Positions 16,430 to 25,804 of a stretch of DNA of 64,000 bases are shown one piece after another. Below the pieces are notes generated by a model. It was not told the origin of the DNA and ran no database searches. It saw only the letters and a program-made list of their open reading frames with translations. This stretch comes from JBASRP01 sp044866075 (GTDB lineage: Bacteria; Actinomycetota; AC-67): contig JBIOTQ010000115.1 of NCBI GenBank assembly GCA_044866075.1, positions 1 through 64,000 of the forward strand. The letters run 5' to 3'. The translations under genes were made by a program, and so were the position numbers. Position 1 is the first letter of the stretch. Each line of letters starts with the position of its first letter.

Positions 16430-18544
16430 GTGGACGCGAGTGGGGGATCCGCTTCGCGGACGTCGGGGCGTGATCTCGTCGTCCGTGCCGCGATCCTGGC
16501 CGTCGCCTACTTCCTCAGCGCGAAGCTCGGGCTGAGGCTCGCATTCAGCAACGAGAACATCACCTCGGTATGGCCCCCGACCGGCATCGCGGTCGCCGGT
16601 CTGCTCCTTTTCGGCCCGCGGGTGTGGCCCGGCATCACCGTCGGAGCCCTGGTCGCGAATCTCACGAACGGCGCGCCACTCGTTACGACGCTCGGCATCT
16701 GCGCCGGGAACACGCTCGCCCCGATCGTCGGCGCCGCCCTGCTGCGCCGCACCGGGTTCCGGCCCGCGCTCGATCGGCTGCGCGACGTCGTCGCGCTGGT
16801 CTTCCTCGGCGGTCTGGCGAGCATGCTCGTCAGCGCCACGGGAGGCACGCTCTCGCTCGCGGCCACGGATGCGATCGGCAAGGACGGCACCGGTCTGGCC
16901 TGGCTCGTATGGTGGGTCGGCGACGCGCTCGGCGTGATCCTGTTTGCGCCGCTGATCCTTACATTCGCGACGCCGCTCGACGAGGCGGATCCGATCGCGG
17001 AGCGCCCGCGCGAAGCGGCCATCCTTGTCGCCGGCACGGTCGCCGTCGCGCTCCTCGTGTTCGGCACCCGCATCCCCGTCGTGTATCTGCTGTTCCCCTT
17101 GGCGATCTGGGCGGCTGTGCGGTTCCACCAGCGCGGCGCGTCCGTGATGATCGTGCTGGTATCGGGCATCGCCATCCTGGAGACGACCTCGGGGAACGGC
17201 CCCTTCGCGGGCATGAGCCGAACGACGGACCTCACGTCGCTCCAGGCGTTCAACGGATCGCTCGCATTGGCGGCGCTGTCGCTCGCGGCCGTCACCCGCG
17301 AACGCGCGCGCGCGCAGGAGGCGCTACGGCGGTCCGCGGACGAGCTCGAGGAGCGGGTCGTCGTGCGCACCGCAGAGCTCGCGACCAGCGGAGAGCGACT
17401 CCGGGAAGCGCAGCGCCTCGCCCACATCGGCTCGTGGCATTGGGACGTCGCGACCAACACCGTGACGTGGTCCGACGAGCTGTACAGGATCTACGGCCTC
17501 GATCCCGGGAACGGCGCGGCTACGTTCGAGGATTACGTGGGTCACGTGCATCCCGACCATCGCGATCAGGTAACGCGCGCGGTTCAAGGGACGCTGTCTA
17601 CCGGCGAGGCGTTCGAGCACGAATACCGGATCGTGCGGCCGGGCGGCGAGGAGCGCTGGGTGCACGCGCGCGGCGAGGCGCTCAGCAATCCGACGTCCGG
17701 CGAGCGGGTCGGACTGCGCGGGTACTGCCACGACGTGACGCAGCGGCGCGAGGCCGAGGACGCGCTCCGCCGTTCCTTGGAGGGCGAACGCGAGGCCGCG
17801 CGGCGCCTCCGTCTACTGGACGAGTTCAAAGACTCGCTCCTCACCGCCGTCTCGCACGAGCTGCGAACCCCTCTCACCGTCATCATGGGGCTCGCGACAA
17901 CTCTGACCGACCGATCCGTGGAACTCAGCGCGGAGGAGAAAGACGAGCTCATCGAGCGTCTCGAGTCGAACGCGATCCGGCTGGACAAGCTGCTCGCCGA
18001 CCTGCTCGACGTCGACCGTCTCAACCGCGGCGTCATCGAACCACGACCGCGCGCGACGTCGCTGTCCAAGGCGGCCGGCCGCGCGCTCGACGGCATCGAC
18101 ACCAAGGGCCGCGACGTTCGGATGGACGTCGGCAGAGCCGTCGTGGCGGCCGATCCCGCTCACCTCGAGCGGATCATCGAGAACCTTGTGTCGAACGCCG
18201 TGAAACACACGCCGGACGGAACGAAGGTGCGCGTGGCGAGCGAGGACCGGCCGGACGGAGTGGTGCTGATCGTCGAGGACTCGGGGCCCGGCGTGCCGGC
18301 GAACCTGCGCGAGCTCATCTTCGAGCCGTTCCGGCGGGGCGACGTCGCGTCCCACGTGCAGGGAATCGGCGTCGGTCTGTCTCTCGTCGCACGCTTCGCG
18401 CGCGTGAACGGCGGTCGGGCGTGGGTCGAGGATCGCGCGGGCGGCGGCGCGTCCTTCCGCGTCCTGTTGCCGCACGCGGACGACGCCGACGACGGAGACC
18501 GCTCCCAACCCGCCGCAGCGCGGGAGTCGCCGCAGAGCGCCTGA
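16430..18544 (+). CDS. MASE1-PAS hybrid-less sensor histidine kinase (orphan)
   Basis: 704 residues. Residues about 11-290 form a MASE1 membrane sensor with roughly eight helices, with the family motif SNENITSVWPPTGIAVAGLL. A short coiled coil (EALRRSADELEERVVVRTAE) leads to a PAS_3 domain at about 321-436 (LAHIGSWHWDVATNTVTWSD, FEHEYRIVRPGGEERW). HisKA has the phospho-acceptor in AVSHELRTPLTV (His near 476). HATPase_c shows ENLVSNAVKHTPDG (N box), VEDSGPGVP (G1) and GIGVGLSLV (G2). All catalytic boxes are intact. No response regulator lies beside it, so its partner is encoded elsewhere. The signal is unknown. Confidence 0.92.
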   Translation: MDASGGSASRTSGRDLVVRAAILAVAYFLSAKLGLRLAFSNENITSVWPPTGIAVAGLLLFGPRVWPGITVGALVANLTNGAPLVTTLGICAGNTLAPIVGAALLRRTGFRPALDRLRDVVALVFLGGLASMLVSATGGTLSLAATDAIGKDGTGLAWLVWWVGDALGVILFAPLILTFATPLDEADPIAERPREAAILVAGTVAVALLVFGTRIPVVYLLFPLAIWAAVRFHQRGASVMIVLVSGIAILETTSGNGPFAGMSRTTDLTSLQAFNGSLALAALSLAAVTRERARAQEALRRSADELEERVVVRTAELATSGERLREAQRLAHIGSWHWDVATNTVTWSDELYRIYGLDPGNGAATFEDYVGHVHPDHRDQVTRAVQGTLSTGEAFEHEYRIVRPGGEERWVHARGEALSNPTSGERVGLRGYCHDVTQRREAEDALRRSLEGEREAARRLRLLDEFKDSLLTAVSHELRTPLTVIMGLATTLTDRSVELSAEEKDELIERLESNAIRLDKLLADLLDVDRLNRGVIEPRPRATSLSKAAGRALDGIDTKGRDVRMDVGRAVVAADPAHLERIIENLVSNAVKHTPDGTKVRVASEDRPDGVVLIVEDSGPGVPANLRELIFEPFRRGDVASHVQGIGVGLSLVARFARVNGGRAWVEDRAGGGASFRVLLPHADDADDGDRSQPAAARESPQSA

Positions 18545-18565
18545 GCCGCCTATCCTTCGAAAGGC

Positions 18566-20038
18566 ATGCGTGGCTCAGGCCTGAGTTCCACCCACCCACC
18601 CGACGATCTAGCCGATCTCGACGCGCTCGGCTGCGCGGAGCTCGTTCGCGCCGGAGAGGTCACGCCGCTCGAGCTCGTCGACGCCGCGATCCAGAGGATC
18701 GAGAAGCTCGACCCCGAGATCAACGCGATCCCGATCCGTCTGTTCGAGAAGGCGCGCGCCGAAGCGGCTTCGCCGTCGCTGCCCGACGGTCCGTTCCGCG
18801 GCGTGCCAACCGTCGTCAAGGACCTCTGGAGTCACACGGCCGGCGACCCGTTCCACAAGGGGATGCGCTTCCTCAAAGAGATGGGGTGGACCGAGGAGCA
18901 CGACACCGACCACGCGGCGATGCTCCGCCGAGCCGGTTTCATCTTCGTCGGACGCAGTAACACGCCGGAGATGGGACTGCAGCCGACGACCGAACCCGAG
19001 GCGTACGGGCCGACGCGCAATCCCTGGAACCTCGGCTTCTCGACCGGCGGATCGAGCGGCGGCAGTGCCGCGGCGGTCGCGGCCCGGATGGTGCCGGTCG
19101 CGCAGGCGACCGACGGCGGCGGGTCGATCCGCATCCCGGCGAGCGAGTGTGGGCTCGTCGGCCTGAAGCCGTCGCGCGGCCGGGTGACCAGCGGGCCGTT
19201 CGCCGGTGAGTACACCGGCGGGTTCTCGGTCGAGCTGTGCGTCTCGACGTCCGTGCGCGACACGGCGGCCTTCCTCGACGTCGCATCGGGGCCCGGGCTC
19301 GGCGACCCGTACGTCGCCCCCGCTCCGGCGCGCGCGTACCGCGACGAGGTGGGTGCGGACCCGGGGCGTCTCCGCGTCGGGATCCTGACCGCCGACGCCC
19401 GCGGATACGCGACCGTCCATCCCGACTGCGTCGCCGCCACCGTCGAAACCGCGCGGCTGTTGGAATCGCTCGGCCACGTCGTCGAGGAGTCGTTCCCGCC
19501 GGCGCTGACCGAACCCGAGGCCGCCATGGGCGTCATCACGTACTTCTCGACGAGCGTGGCGGCCGGTCTGGATCACTGGTCGCGGCGCACCGGCCGCGAC
19601 ATCACCGCCGCCGACGTCGAGGCGCCGACGTGGGCGCTCGCAGAGATGGGCCGGTCGATCACCGGCGCGCAGTTCTGGCTCGCTCGCGAGCACACGCTGA
19701 CGCACGCGCGTCGCGTTGCGCGGTGGTGGGCGGACGGGTTCGATCTGCTCGTGACGCCGACGCTCCCCGACCCGCCGCCGCCGCTCGGCTCCTTCAAGGG
19801 GACGCCGGACAACCCGCTCGCGGGGCTCGCACGCGGCGCCGGCTACGCCTTGTTCACCGCGCCGTTCAACGCGACCGGTCAGCCGGCCATCTCACTGCCG
19901 CTCGCGATGTCGAGCGACGGCTTGCCCGTCGGCGTTCAGCTCGTCGCCGCGTACGGACACGAGGACGTTCTGATCCGGATCGCGTCGCAGATCGAGCAGG
20001 CGGCGCCGTGGTCGGGCCGGCGCGCGCCGATCGGCTAG
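18566..20038 (+). CDS. amidase signature family protein
   Basis: 490 residues. Ser-cisSer-Lys triad in place: Lys85 in PTVVKDLW, Ser163 in [16 protein letters not shown], Ser187 in [13 protein letters not shown]. It hydrolyses an amide, probably of a small carboxamide; substrate not predictable. It is different from GatA at 53701, which has the ALKDVL and [12 protein letters not shown] forms. Starts 21 nt after the kinase gene; an AAAGG precedes the ATG. The thioesterase gene starts 4 nt after its stop, so amidase, double-hotdog protein and LLM oxidoreductase form one operon. Confidence 0.9.
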   Translation: MRGSGLSSTHPPDDLADLDALGCAELVRAGEVTPLELVDAAIQRIEKLDPEINAIPIRLFEKARAEAASPSLPDGPFRGVPTVVKDLWSHTAGDPFHKGMRFLKEMGWTEEHDTDHAAMLRRAGFIFVGRSNTPEMGLQPTTEPEAYGPTRNPWNLGFSTGGSSGGSAAAVAARMVPVAQATDGGGSIRIPASECGLVGLKPSRGRVTSGPFAGEYTGGFSVELCVSTSVRDTAAFLDVASGPGLGDPYVAPAPARAYRDEVGADPGRLRVGILTADARGYATVHPDCVAATVETARLLESLGHVVEESFPPALTEPEAAMGVITYFSTSVAAGLDHWSRRTGRDITAADVEAPTWALAEMGRSITGAQFWLAREHTLTHARRVARWWADGFDLLVTPTLPDPPPPLGSFKGTPDNPLAGLARGAGYALFTAPFNATGQPAISLPLAMSSDGLPVGVQLVAAYGHEDVLIRIASQIEQAAPWSGRRAPIG

Positions 20039-20042
20039 AGCG

Positions 20043-21086
20043 ATGGCCGGCGAGCTCGCGCCCTGGCAAGAGCCCGTCCGCGGAGGCTACCCCGACCCGC
20101 GCGGTTTCGGGCTCCCCGGACTGGAGAGCCTCCGCGCCTACTTCTCGGGACGCGGTTTGATCCCGCCGATCTCGCGCCTGACCGGCATGTTGCTGCGTGA
20201 GGTCGACGAGGGGTACGCCGTGTTCGAGATGCAGGCGACAGGATGGTTCCTCTCCTCCCAGAACCAGATCTCGGCCGGCGCCTTGATGATGCTCGCCGAC
20301 GGATCTTTCGGCTGCTCGCTGCTAACGGCCCTTCCGCCGGCGACGCCGTACACCACCGCCGAACTGTCGATGAGCTTTCTCAAGCCGTGCGCCGCCGAAG
20401 GCACCGTCCGGGCGATCGGACGGCTGTTGCATATCGGTGACCCCCTGGCCCTCACCGACGTCTGGGTCGAAGACGCACGCGGCGAGCGCGTCGCACACGG
20501 AACCTCGACGCTGATGGTCCTGCCGGCGATCGAAGGCATCGAGCTCATCTCACCCGAGGACCTCCCTAACCTCGAACAGCCCACCTACGAGACGCCCGAC
20601 CCCTTCGAGCGCGCACCGATCGGCGAGACCATCCCCTGGGACGAGTGGCGCACGATGCCCGGCGTGGAGATCCTGCGCCGCCAGATCAAAGGCGAGCTGC
20701 CGCAGCCGCCGATCCACTACCTCACGGGCATGACGCTGCAAGACGTCTGCGAGGGCTCCGCGCTCTTCACGATGCCGGCCTCGGAGTGGCTCACGAGCCC
20801 GTTGCGCACCGTGCAGGGCGGCGCGGTGGCGATGCTCGCGCACGCGGCGCTCGCGACGGCGGTGACCTCGACGCTCGAGGCCGGCAGCGCGTATCGCCCC
20901 GTCGACGTGAAGGTGAACTTCCTGCGACCGGTGTTCGCCGACGGGACGGACCTCGAGGCGCGCGGCACCGTGACCCACCGCGGACGCACGCTCGCGGTCG
21001 CCAACGCCGAGGTGACCGGGGCCGACGGCAAGAAGGTCGCGACGGCGACAGGCTCGACGATCATCCTCCCCGAGCGGAGGGACTGA
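20043..21086 (+). CDS. double-hotdog PaaI-type thioesterase
   Basis: 347 residues made of two hotdog domains in tandem. First copy at about 40-160: LTGMLLREVDEGYAVFEMQA, QISAGALMMLADGSFGCSLL, TTAELSMSFLKP. Second at about 210-345: LTGMTLQDVCEGSALFTMPA, VQGGAVAMLAHAALATAVTS, PVDVKVNFLRPVFADG. The likely role is hydrolysis of aryl- or acyl-CoA thioesters. The second copy has the more typical PaaI motif; the first may be structural. The two halves are recognisably homologous, so a gene duplication and fusion is seen. Stop overlaps the next start as TGATG. Confidence 0.85.
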   Translation: MAGELAPWQEPVRGGYPDPRGFGLPGLESLRAYFSGRGLIPPISRLTGMLLREVDEGYAVFEMQATGWFLSSQNQISAGALMMLADGSFGCSLLTALPPATPYTTAELSMSFLKPCAAEGTVRAIGRLLHIGDPLALTDVWVEDARGERVAHGTSTLMVLPAIEGIELISPEDLPNLEQPTYETPDPFERAPIGETIPWDEWRTMPGVEILRRQIKGELPQPPIHYLTGMTLQDVCEGSALFTMPASEWLTSPLRTVQGGAVAMLAHAALATAVTSTLEAGSAYRPVDVKVNFLRPVFADGTDLEARGTVTHRGRTLAVANAEVTGADGKKVATATGSTIILPERRD

Positions 21087-21955
21087 TGCGGTTCGGTCTC
21101 GTCCCGCCGCTCGTCCACCGGAATCCGCGCTTCGATCCGCCGGCGTGGGAGACCACGGCGCAGATCGACGACCTCGCCGCCATCGCGCGGCGCGCCGACG
21201 AGCTCGGCTTCGACTTCATGTGTTTCCCCGGGCACGTCGCCATCCCGGAAGACGTCGGCGCCGTACGCGGCCTCGTCTACTGGGATCCCGTGGCGACGAT
21301 GTCCTACATCGCGGCCCACACCTCGCGCTTGAAGCTCTGCGCGTACGTCGTCGTGCTGGGCTACTACCACCCGCTACAGATCGCGAAGTCGTACGGATCG
21401 GTGGACAGGCTGTCCGGCGGGCGGGTCATCCTCGGCGTGGGCGTCGGCTCGTTGCAGCAAGAGTTCGAGCTCCTCGGCGCGCCGTTCGAGGACCGCGGCC
21501 CGCGGGCCGACGACGCGCTCAAGGCGCTGCGCGCCTCGCTCTCGCAGAGGACCCCCGAGTACCACGGGACCTACTACGACTACGAGGGATTCGTTGTCGA
21601 GCCTCACGCCGTGCAGGAGCACGTCCCGATCTGGGTCGGGGGCCGGACGGGCCGCTCTCTCCGCCGGGCGCTCGAGCTGGCCGACGGCTGGTCGCCCTTC
21701 AAGCTGAAGCTCGACGAGCTGCGCCCCATGCTCGAGGCGCATCGCGCAGCGATCGAGGCGCGGCCGGCCTTCGACCTGATCTTCCCGCCCGATCCGCCGC
21801 TCGACACGCACGGCGATCCCGACGAAACGGACGCCGTCGTGTCGGCATACCGCGCCGCCGGCGCGACCGGACTCACGTTGCGCTTCGTCCACACCTCCCG
21901 CGACCAGTACCTCGACCAACTCGAGGCCTTCGCGACGAGACACATCAAGACCTGA
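21086..21955 (+). CDS. LLM-class F420-dependent oxidoreductase
   Basis: 289 residues. TIM-barrel luciferase-like enzyme: MRFGLVPPLVHRNPRFDPP, AIARRADELGFDFMCFPGHV, RLKLCAYVVVLGYYHPLQIA, VDRLSGGRVILGVGVGSLQQ, and VPIWVGGRTGRSLRRALELA. It probably uses reduced F420 to reduce or oxidise a substrate linked to the amidase and thioesterase encoded upstream, perhaps a catabolic series; this is inference from the operon. Start overlaps the previous stop (TGATG) and uses GGAGG 4 nt upstream. Confidence 0.9.
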   Translation: MRFGLVPPLVHRNPRFDPPAWETTAQIDDLAAIARRADELGFDFMCFPGHVAIPEDVGAVRGLVYWDPVATMSYIAAHTSRLKLCAYVVVLGYYHPLQIAKSYGSVDRLSGGRVILGVGVGSLQQEFELLGAPFEDRGPRADDALKALRASLSQRTPEYHGTYYDYEGFVVEPHAVQEHVPIWVGGRTGRSLRRALELADGWSPFKLKLDELRPMLEAHRAAIEARPAFDLIFPPDPPLDTHGDPDETDAVVSAYRAAGATGLTLRFVHTSRDQYLDQLEAFATRHIKT

Positions 21956-21990
21956 CCTTCCGGCTATCACGCTGCGCGTCCGGCGCTCTC

Positions 21991-21996
21991 TATACT
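21991..21996 (+). promoter_or_regulatory. -10 box of the acyltransferase gene
   Basis: TATACT, 21 nt before the ATG at 22018, with AGAGGGG as ribosome-binding site between. No clear -35. This is one of few promoters here with a normal leader rather than a leaderless start. Confidence 0.4.
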
Positions 21997-22017
21997 TTGT
22001 GCGTCAGAGGGGTACCC

Positions 22018-23802
22018 ATGAGCTCGGTCGGACTCGGTCACGCACGTCTGCCCACGCTGCCGGCGCTCGACGGCATCCGGGCGGTCGCGATCGCCGGCGT
22101 CCTCCTCTACCACAGCGACATCTACTGGTTCCCGGGCGGGCTCCTCGGCGTCGAGGTGTTCTTCGTCCTGTCCGGGTACCTGATCACGTCGCTGCTGCTC
22201 GGCGAGCTGCAGACGATCAGCCGGATCCGCATCAAGGATTTCCTCACCCGGCGCGCCCGCCGCCTGTTGCCTGCTCTGTTCGTGATGCTCGCGATAATGT
22301 CGACGATCCTCGTCGTGTCCTTGCCGCACGAGGTCGCGCGAACGCGCGGGGACGTCGCGGCGGCGGCGACCTATACATCGAACTGGTATCTGATCCACGC
22401 CGACCACTCCTACTTCATCGATTTCCAGCGCCCGTCACCGTTCGGTCACCTGTGGTCCCTTGCGATCGAGGAGCAGTTCTATCTGCTGTGGCCGCCGATC
22501 CTGCTCTTCTTGTGGAGACGCGTCCGCCGACGACGCCGCATCGCCGGAACGCTCCTGGCCGGCGCCGCGCTGTCGTCCGGGCTCCTCGCGTGGCTGTTCG
22601 ACGCCGGCGATCCGTCGCGCATCTACTACGGCACCGATACGCGCGCCTCGGGCCTCTTGATCGGGGCCGCCTTGGCCGTTCTGTGGCGCCCCTTCATCGA
22701 AGATCATCTCGTCGAGAAGACCCGCCGCTTCGTCGACGCCGCTACGATCGCGTCGAGCGGGTTCCTCGTCTACGCGTTCCTGCGGTTCGACGACCTCTCC
22801 CCCTTCACGTATCGGCCCGGCCTCTTGCTCGTGTCGATCGCCACGGCGGTGCTCATCGCATCGTGCGTGCATCCCCACGCGCGCGTCGCGCGGCTGTACG
22901 GGACGAGACCCATGCGCTGGCTCGGCAAGCGCTCCTACGGCGTGTACATCTGGTACTTCCCCGTCTTCGCGCTGACCCGTCCGGGTGTCGACCTCGATCT
23001 GTCGATCGGCGTCACGTTCGCGATCCGCGTCGCCGTCGTCCTCACCCTCGCCGCCTTGTCGTACCGTTTCGTCGAGGACCCGATCCGGAGCGGTGTCGCA
23101 GGCCGCAAGCTGAGGGAGCTCGCGCAACGGGCGCGCGTGCCGACGGACAAGGGCCGCCGTATCGACCTCGCGATGCGCGCCGCCGGGCTGATCGGCGTGA
23201 CGATGATCGGCGCGCTGCTCGTCACGATGGCCAACGCGCCCCTCCCGGCGGCGGTGGGATCATCCTCGTCGATCGCCTCCGTGCAGCGGGGTGATCGCGG
23301 CTTCGAAGATCCCGTGATCGACGCCCAGCCCCTCGACAAACGGGTCGTCGCGATCGGCGACTCGGTGATGAGCGGCGCGCGCCCCGCGCTGCGCGCCCGG
23401 TTCGGGCACGTCCGCGTCGATGCCGTCGTCGGACGGCAGGTGAAGGACGGGATCGCGCGGCTGGAATTCCTCAAGGCGCACGGAGCCCTCGGCGGGACAG
23501 TCATCATCCACCTCGGCAACAATGGGCGCTTCACGTCGCCGCAGTTCGAGCGCATGATGCGTGTCCTGCGGGACGTCAATCACGTCGTCTTCGTCAATGT
23601 GAAGGTTCCCCGCCGGTGGGAGGCTTCGGTCAATCACGTGATCCTGGCCGGGAGGCACCGTCACCCCGAGGTCACCATCGTCAACTGGAAACGGCTGTGG
23701 CGGACCTGCCGGGGCCGCGTTTTCGGTGGCGACGGCACGCACCTCACCGCCCCCGGTGCGCGCTGCTACGCGGCGGCGATCGCGCAGGCTGCCAGACTCT
23801 GA
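22018..23802 (+). CDS. OafA/YrhL-type membrane acyltransferase with C-terminal SGNH domain
   Basis: 594 residues. Residues about 10-380 are the Acyl_transf_3 membrane domain with some ten helices: LPALDGIRAVAIAGVLLYHS (catalytic His in YHS region), GGLLGVEVFFVLSGYLI, FLTRRARRLLPAL, GHLWSLAIEEQFYLLWPP, WLGKRSYGVYIWYFP. After a last helix near 410-430, an extracellular SGNH domain starts at VVAIGDSVMSGAR with GNNG block III and DGTHLTAPG block V. Such proteins O-acetylate cell-wall glycan or surface polymers: the membrane part carries the acyl group out and the SGNH part transfers it. Ends 6 bases from the convergent SGNH lipoprotein gene. Confidence 0.92.
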   Translation: MSSVGLGHARLPTLPALDGIRAVAIAGVLLYHSDIYWFPGGLLGVEVFFVLSGYLITSLLLGELQTISRIRIKDFLTRRARRLLPALFVMLAIMSTILVVSLPHEVARTRGDVAAAATYTSNWYLIHADHSYFIDFQRPSPFGHLWSLAIEEQFYLLWPPILLFLWRRVRRRRRIAGTLLAGAALSSGLLAWLFDAGDPSRIYYGTDTRASGLLIGAALAVLWRPFIEDHLVEKTRRFVDAATIASSGFLVYAFLRFDDLSPFTYRPGLLLVSIATAVLIASCVHPHARVARLYGTRPMRWLGKRSYGVYIWYFPVFALTRPGVDLDLSIGVTFAIRVAVVLTLAALSYRFVEDPIRSGVAGRKLRELAQRARVPTDKGRRIDLAMRAAGLIGVTMIGALLVTMANAPLPAAVGSSSSIASVQRGDRGFEDPVIDAQPLDKRVVAIGDSVMSGARPALRARFGHVRVDAVVGRQVKDGIARLEFLKAHGALGGTVIIHLGNNGRFTSPQFERMMRVLRDVNHVVFVNVKVPRRWEASVNHVILAGRHRHPEVTIVNWKRLWRTCRGRVFGGDGTHLTAPGARCYAAAIAQAARL

Positions 23803-23808
23803 GCCTCG

Positions 23809-24453
23809 CTACCCGAGCCGCGCGAGGTGTTCGCGGATGAAGCTTGCCATCGCCTCGTAGCCGATGTCGTAGAGGTGGAGCCCGTCACCGCTGATCCATT
23901 GCGGGTTCGCGTCGAGGACGCTCCCCCAGTCCGGCACGACGAGCATCCTGTCGATGCGGTCGGCTTCCTTCAGCATCGCGATCTTCTCCGCGTAGCGTTC
24001 GGGGTCCGGGTGATGCGGAGGGATCCACACGATCCGCCGCGCGCCGCGCGCCTCGAGCGCCTCGCGCAGGCGGAGGACGTCGTCGGCGAAGCCCGCCGAG
24101 CTGAAACCGGGATTGCTTCCGAGCACGACGACGACGTAGCGCGGGACCTTCAAGCGCGGCTCGATCTGATCGACGGCCCACGGAACCGTGCGGCCGCCTT
24201 CCGCGATCGACTCGGGCACCCAGCCGTCGATCTCGAGTTTCAGATTCAGGTTCCCGTGCCCCATCAAACCGACGAGCAACGAGTCCCCCACCAGAAGGAC
24301 CGGGCCGCCTCGCGGTCCCCGCGTGCGCTGGGGGGCGGCGTTCGTTCCGGCGGCGCCGCCGGGTAGCGCGTCGAGGTCGCGGGGACCGCTGTCGAAGCTA
24401 CAAGCTGCCAGAGCCGCCAGCGCGAGCAGCGATACGAAGAGCTTGGAGCGCAT
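23809..24453 (-). CDS. SGNH/GDSL-type lipoprotein
   Basis: 214 residues. Signal peptide MRSKLFVSLLALAALAACSF with lipobox LAAC. SGNH blocks: GPVLLVGDSLLVGLMGHG (Ser), VVLGSNPGFSS (block III, Asn) and GDGLHLYDIGYEAM (Asp/His). An exported, membrane-anchored esterase or acetyl-transfer partner. It faces the OafA-type acyltransferase whose own C-terminal domain is also SGNH, so both may act on the same cell-surface acyl groups. ATG overlaps the stop of the thioesterase gene as TGATG. Confidence 0.85.
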   Translation of the reverse strand: MRSKLFVSLLALAALAACSFDSGPRDLDALPGGAAGTNAAPQRTRGPRGGPVLLVGDSLLVGLMGHGNLNLKLEIDGWVPESIAEGGRTVPWAVDQIEPRLKVPRYVVVVLGSNPGFSSAGFADDVLRLREALEARGARRIVWIPPHHPDPERYAEKIAMLKEADRIDRMLVVPDWGSVLDANPQWISGDGLHLYDIGYEAMASFIREHLARLG

Positions 24454-24869
24454 CAGCGCGTAACGGCTCCGTCCATCTCGAGCTTGTCCCTCAAGACCGG
24501 CGGGATGGGCCGCGACTCGTTCGTTCCGTGCTGCACACAGACGTAAGTGATCACCCCGTCGCACACCGGCCGCCCGTCGACGCCGGCGCCGAGCCGCATG
24601 TCGAAGGACTTCGTTCCGATGCGATCCGGCGTCACCGCGATCGCGACGTTGTCGTCGAACCCGGCCGGGCCACGCCATTCGAGCACCGCCTTCACCACCA
24701 TGACGTCGAAGGCCCCGCCCTCGAAGAAGTCGACCTTGGGGTCGAAGCCGATCGCCTCGAAGTAGCGCGTGACCGCCTCATCGAAGTAGGTCAGCCAGTG
24801 CGCGTTGAAGACGACCCCTTGCATGTCGACTTCTGCGTACCGGGGGCGGATGGTGTGCGTGAAGGTCAC
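24453..24869 (-). CDS. acyl-CoA thioesterase, 4HBT/YbgC type
   Basis: 138 residues, single hotdog domain. RPRYAEVDMQGVVFNAHWLTYFDEA has the family Asp (EVDMQG) and the YFDEA helix; HWLTYFDEAVTRYFEAIG and DVMVVKAVLEWRGPA follow. It hydrolyses acyl-CoA, typically short or aromatic. GTG start, 8 nt after a TAACCT box. The lipoprotein gene follows with a TGATG overlap. Confidence 0.88.
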   Translation of the reverse strand: MTFTHTIRPRYAEVDMQGVVFNAHWLTYFDEAVTRYFEAIGFDPKVDFFEGGAFDVMVVKAVLEWRGPAGFDDNVAIAVTPDRIGTKSFDMRLGAGVDGRPVCDGVITYVCVQHGTNESRPIPPVLRDKLEMDGAVTR

Positions 24870-24905
24870 GGCCGCATAGGTTAGCGGGTAGGACGGTGGC
24901 TCGAC

Positions 24906-25697
24906 TCAGGGCTTCCGCCAGGCGATGATCGTTCCGTCGCCGTGTTCCGCGCGCAGCGCTGCGACCTCTTGATCCGGTCGGCGACCGGCGGCGAGGTCGC
25001 GCTCGAGGCGCGCCAGCCCTTGCCGGAGCTCGCTCGGATCCTGCCGCGCGACGCGTTCGAAGAAGCTCGTCTGCAGCCGCCATGCCGGGTCGAGCAGCAG
25101 ATCGGGGTGGCGGCACAGCGCCGACATCGACGCGTCGACAAGATCGGAGAAGCTGAAGGGCCGGGCGCGAGCGCCCGGCAGTTCCGCGCGGAGCTCGGCG
25201 AGCGTCTGATGTTCGCGCTCGGCCCAGCGCCGGGCGCTCGGGAAGTACTCGAAGATCCAGTGAACGTCGAGGTTCTCGCGCGTGTAGGCCATGATCGCGA
25301 GCCGGCCGCGGGGCCGAAGCACCCGCGTTGCTTCGGTGAGGGCCGCTCGCCACTTCCGGACCAGGTGCAGAGCGGAGACGTTGATCACCGCGTCGACGCT
25401 TTCGCCGGCGACCGGCAACCGTGCGGCGTCGGCTTCGACGACCGGCAGGCCTTTGGCCCGTGCTCGCGTGAGCATCTCTACGGAGACGTCGAGGACGGCC
25501 GGCCGCCAGCCTCGGCGTTCCAAGGCGGCCGCGTAGTTGCCAGTCCCGCCGGCGACGTCGAGAAGCCGCCGGCCGGGCGCGCCTTCCAGCGCGCGGGCGA
25601 GGGGCTCGAGGATGGAGGGACTGGCGCCGCGGGTCCGGTCGTACCGAGCGGCTTGAGCGGCGTAGTCGTGGCGAGAGCCTTGCGGCGACGGGTTCAC
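24906..25697 (-). CDS. class I SAM-dependent methyltransferase
   Basis: 263 residues. Methyltransf_11-like core: GRRLLDVAGGTGNYAAALER (motif I), WRPAVLDVSVEMLTRAR, VVEADAARLPVAGESVDAVI, and VLRPRGRLAIMAY. Substrate unknown; small-molecule or quinone type. The start is uncertain: GTG at 25697 is used here, but TTG codons at 25718 and 25781 are open; the last would overlap the divergent regulator's operator. Transcribed away from the MarR-GNAT gene, whose regulator may control it. Confidence 0.82.
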   Translation of the reverse strand: MNPSPQGSRHDYAAQAARYDRTRGASPSILEPLARALEGAPGRRLLDVAGGTGNYAAALERRGWRPAVLDVSVEMLTRARAKGLPVVEADAARLPVAGESVDAVINVSALHLVRKWRAALTEATRVLRPRGRLAIMAYTRENLDVHWIFEYFPSARRWAEREHQTLAELRAELPGARARPFSFSDLVDASMSALCRHPDLLLDPAWRLQTSFFERVARQDPSELRQGLARLERDLAAGRRPDQEVAALRAEHGDGTIIAWRKP

Positions 25698-25766
25698 TCC
25701 GTGGAGGTCTACCAGCAACTCTCGGGGTTCTCCTCGGCCCCTTGGCCGCGACGGGCCTGAATGTTT

Positions 25767-25797
25767 ACTTGACTCCGTCAACTATCTGCGAGACAGT
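25767..25797 (+). promoter_or_regulatory. promoter and operator of the MarR-GNAT gene
   Basis: TTGACT (25769-25774), 17 bases, GACAGT (25792-25797), 7 bases, then the ATG at 25805: a good leaderless promoter. The -35 is also the left half of an inverted repeat TTGAC-TCC-GTCAA (25769-25781), extended on both sides to 7-bp arms with one mismatch. MarR dimers bind such sites, so self-repression is likely, and perhaps control of the divergent methyltransferase. Confidence 0.55.
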
Positions 25798-25804
25798 GGC
25801 CCGG

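Noticed and set aside
20043..21086. Two fused genes from a sequencing frameshift
   Set aside because: The frame is open throughout with an ordinary linker; both domains are homologous, so an internal duplication is the simpler reading.
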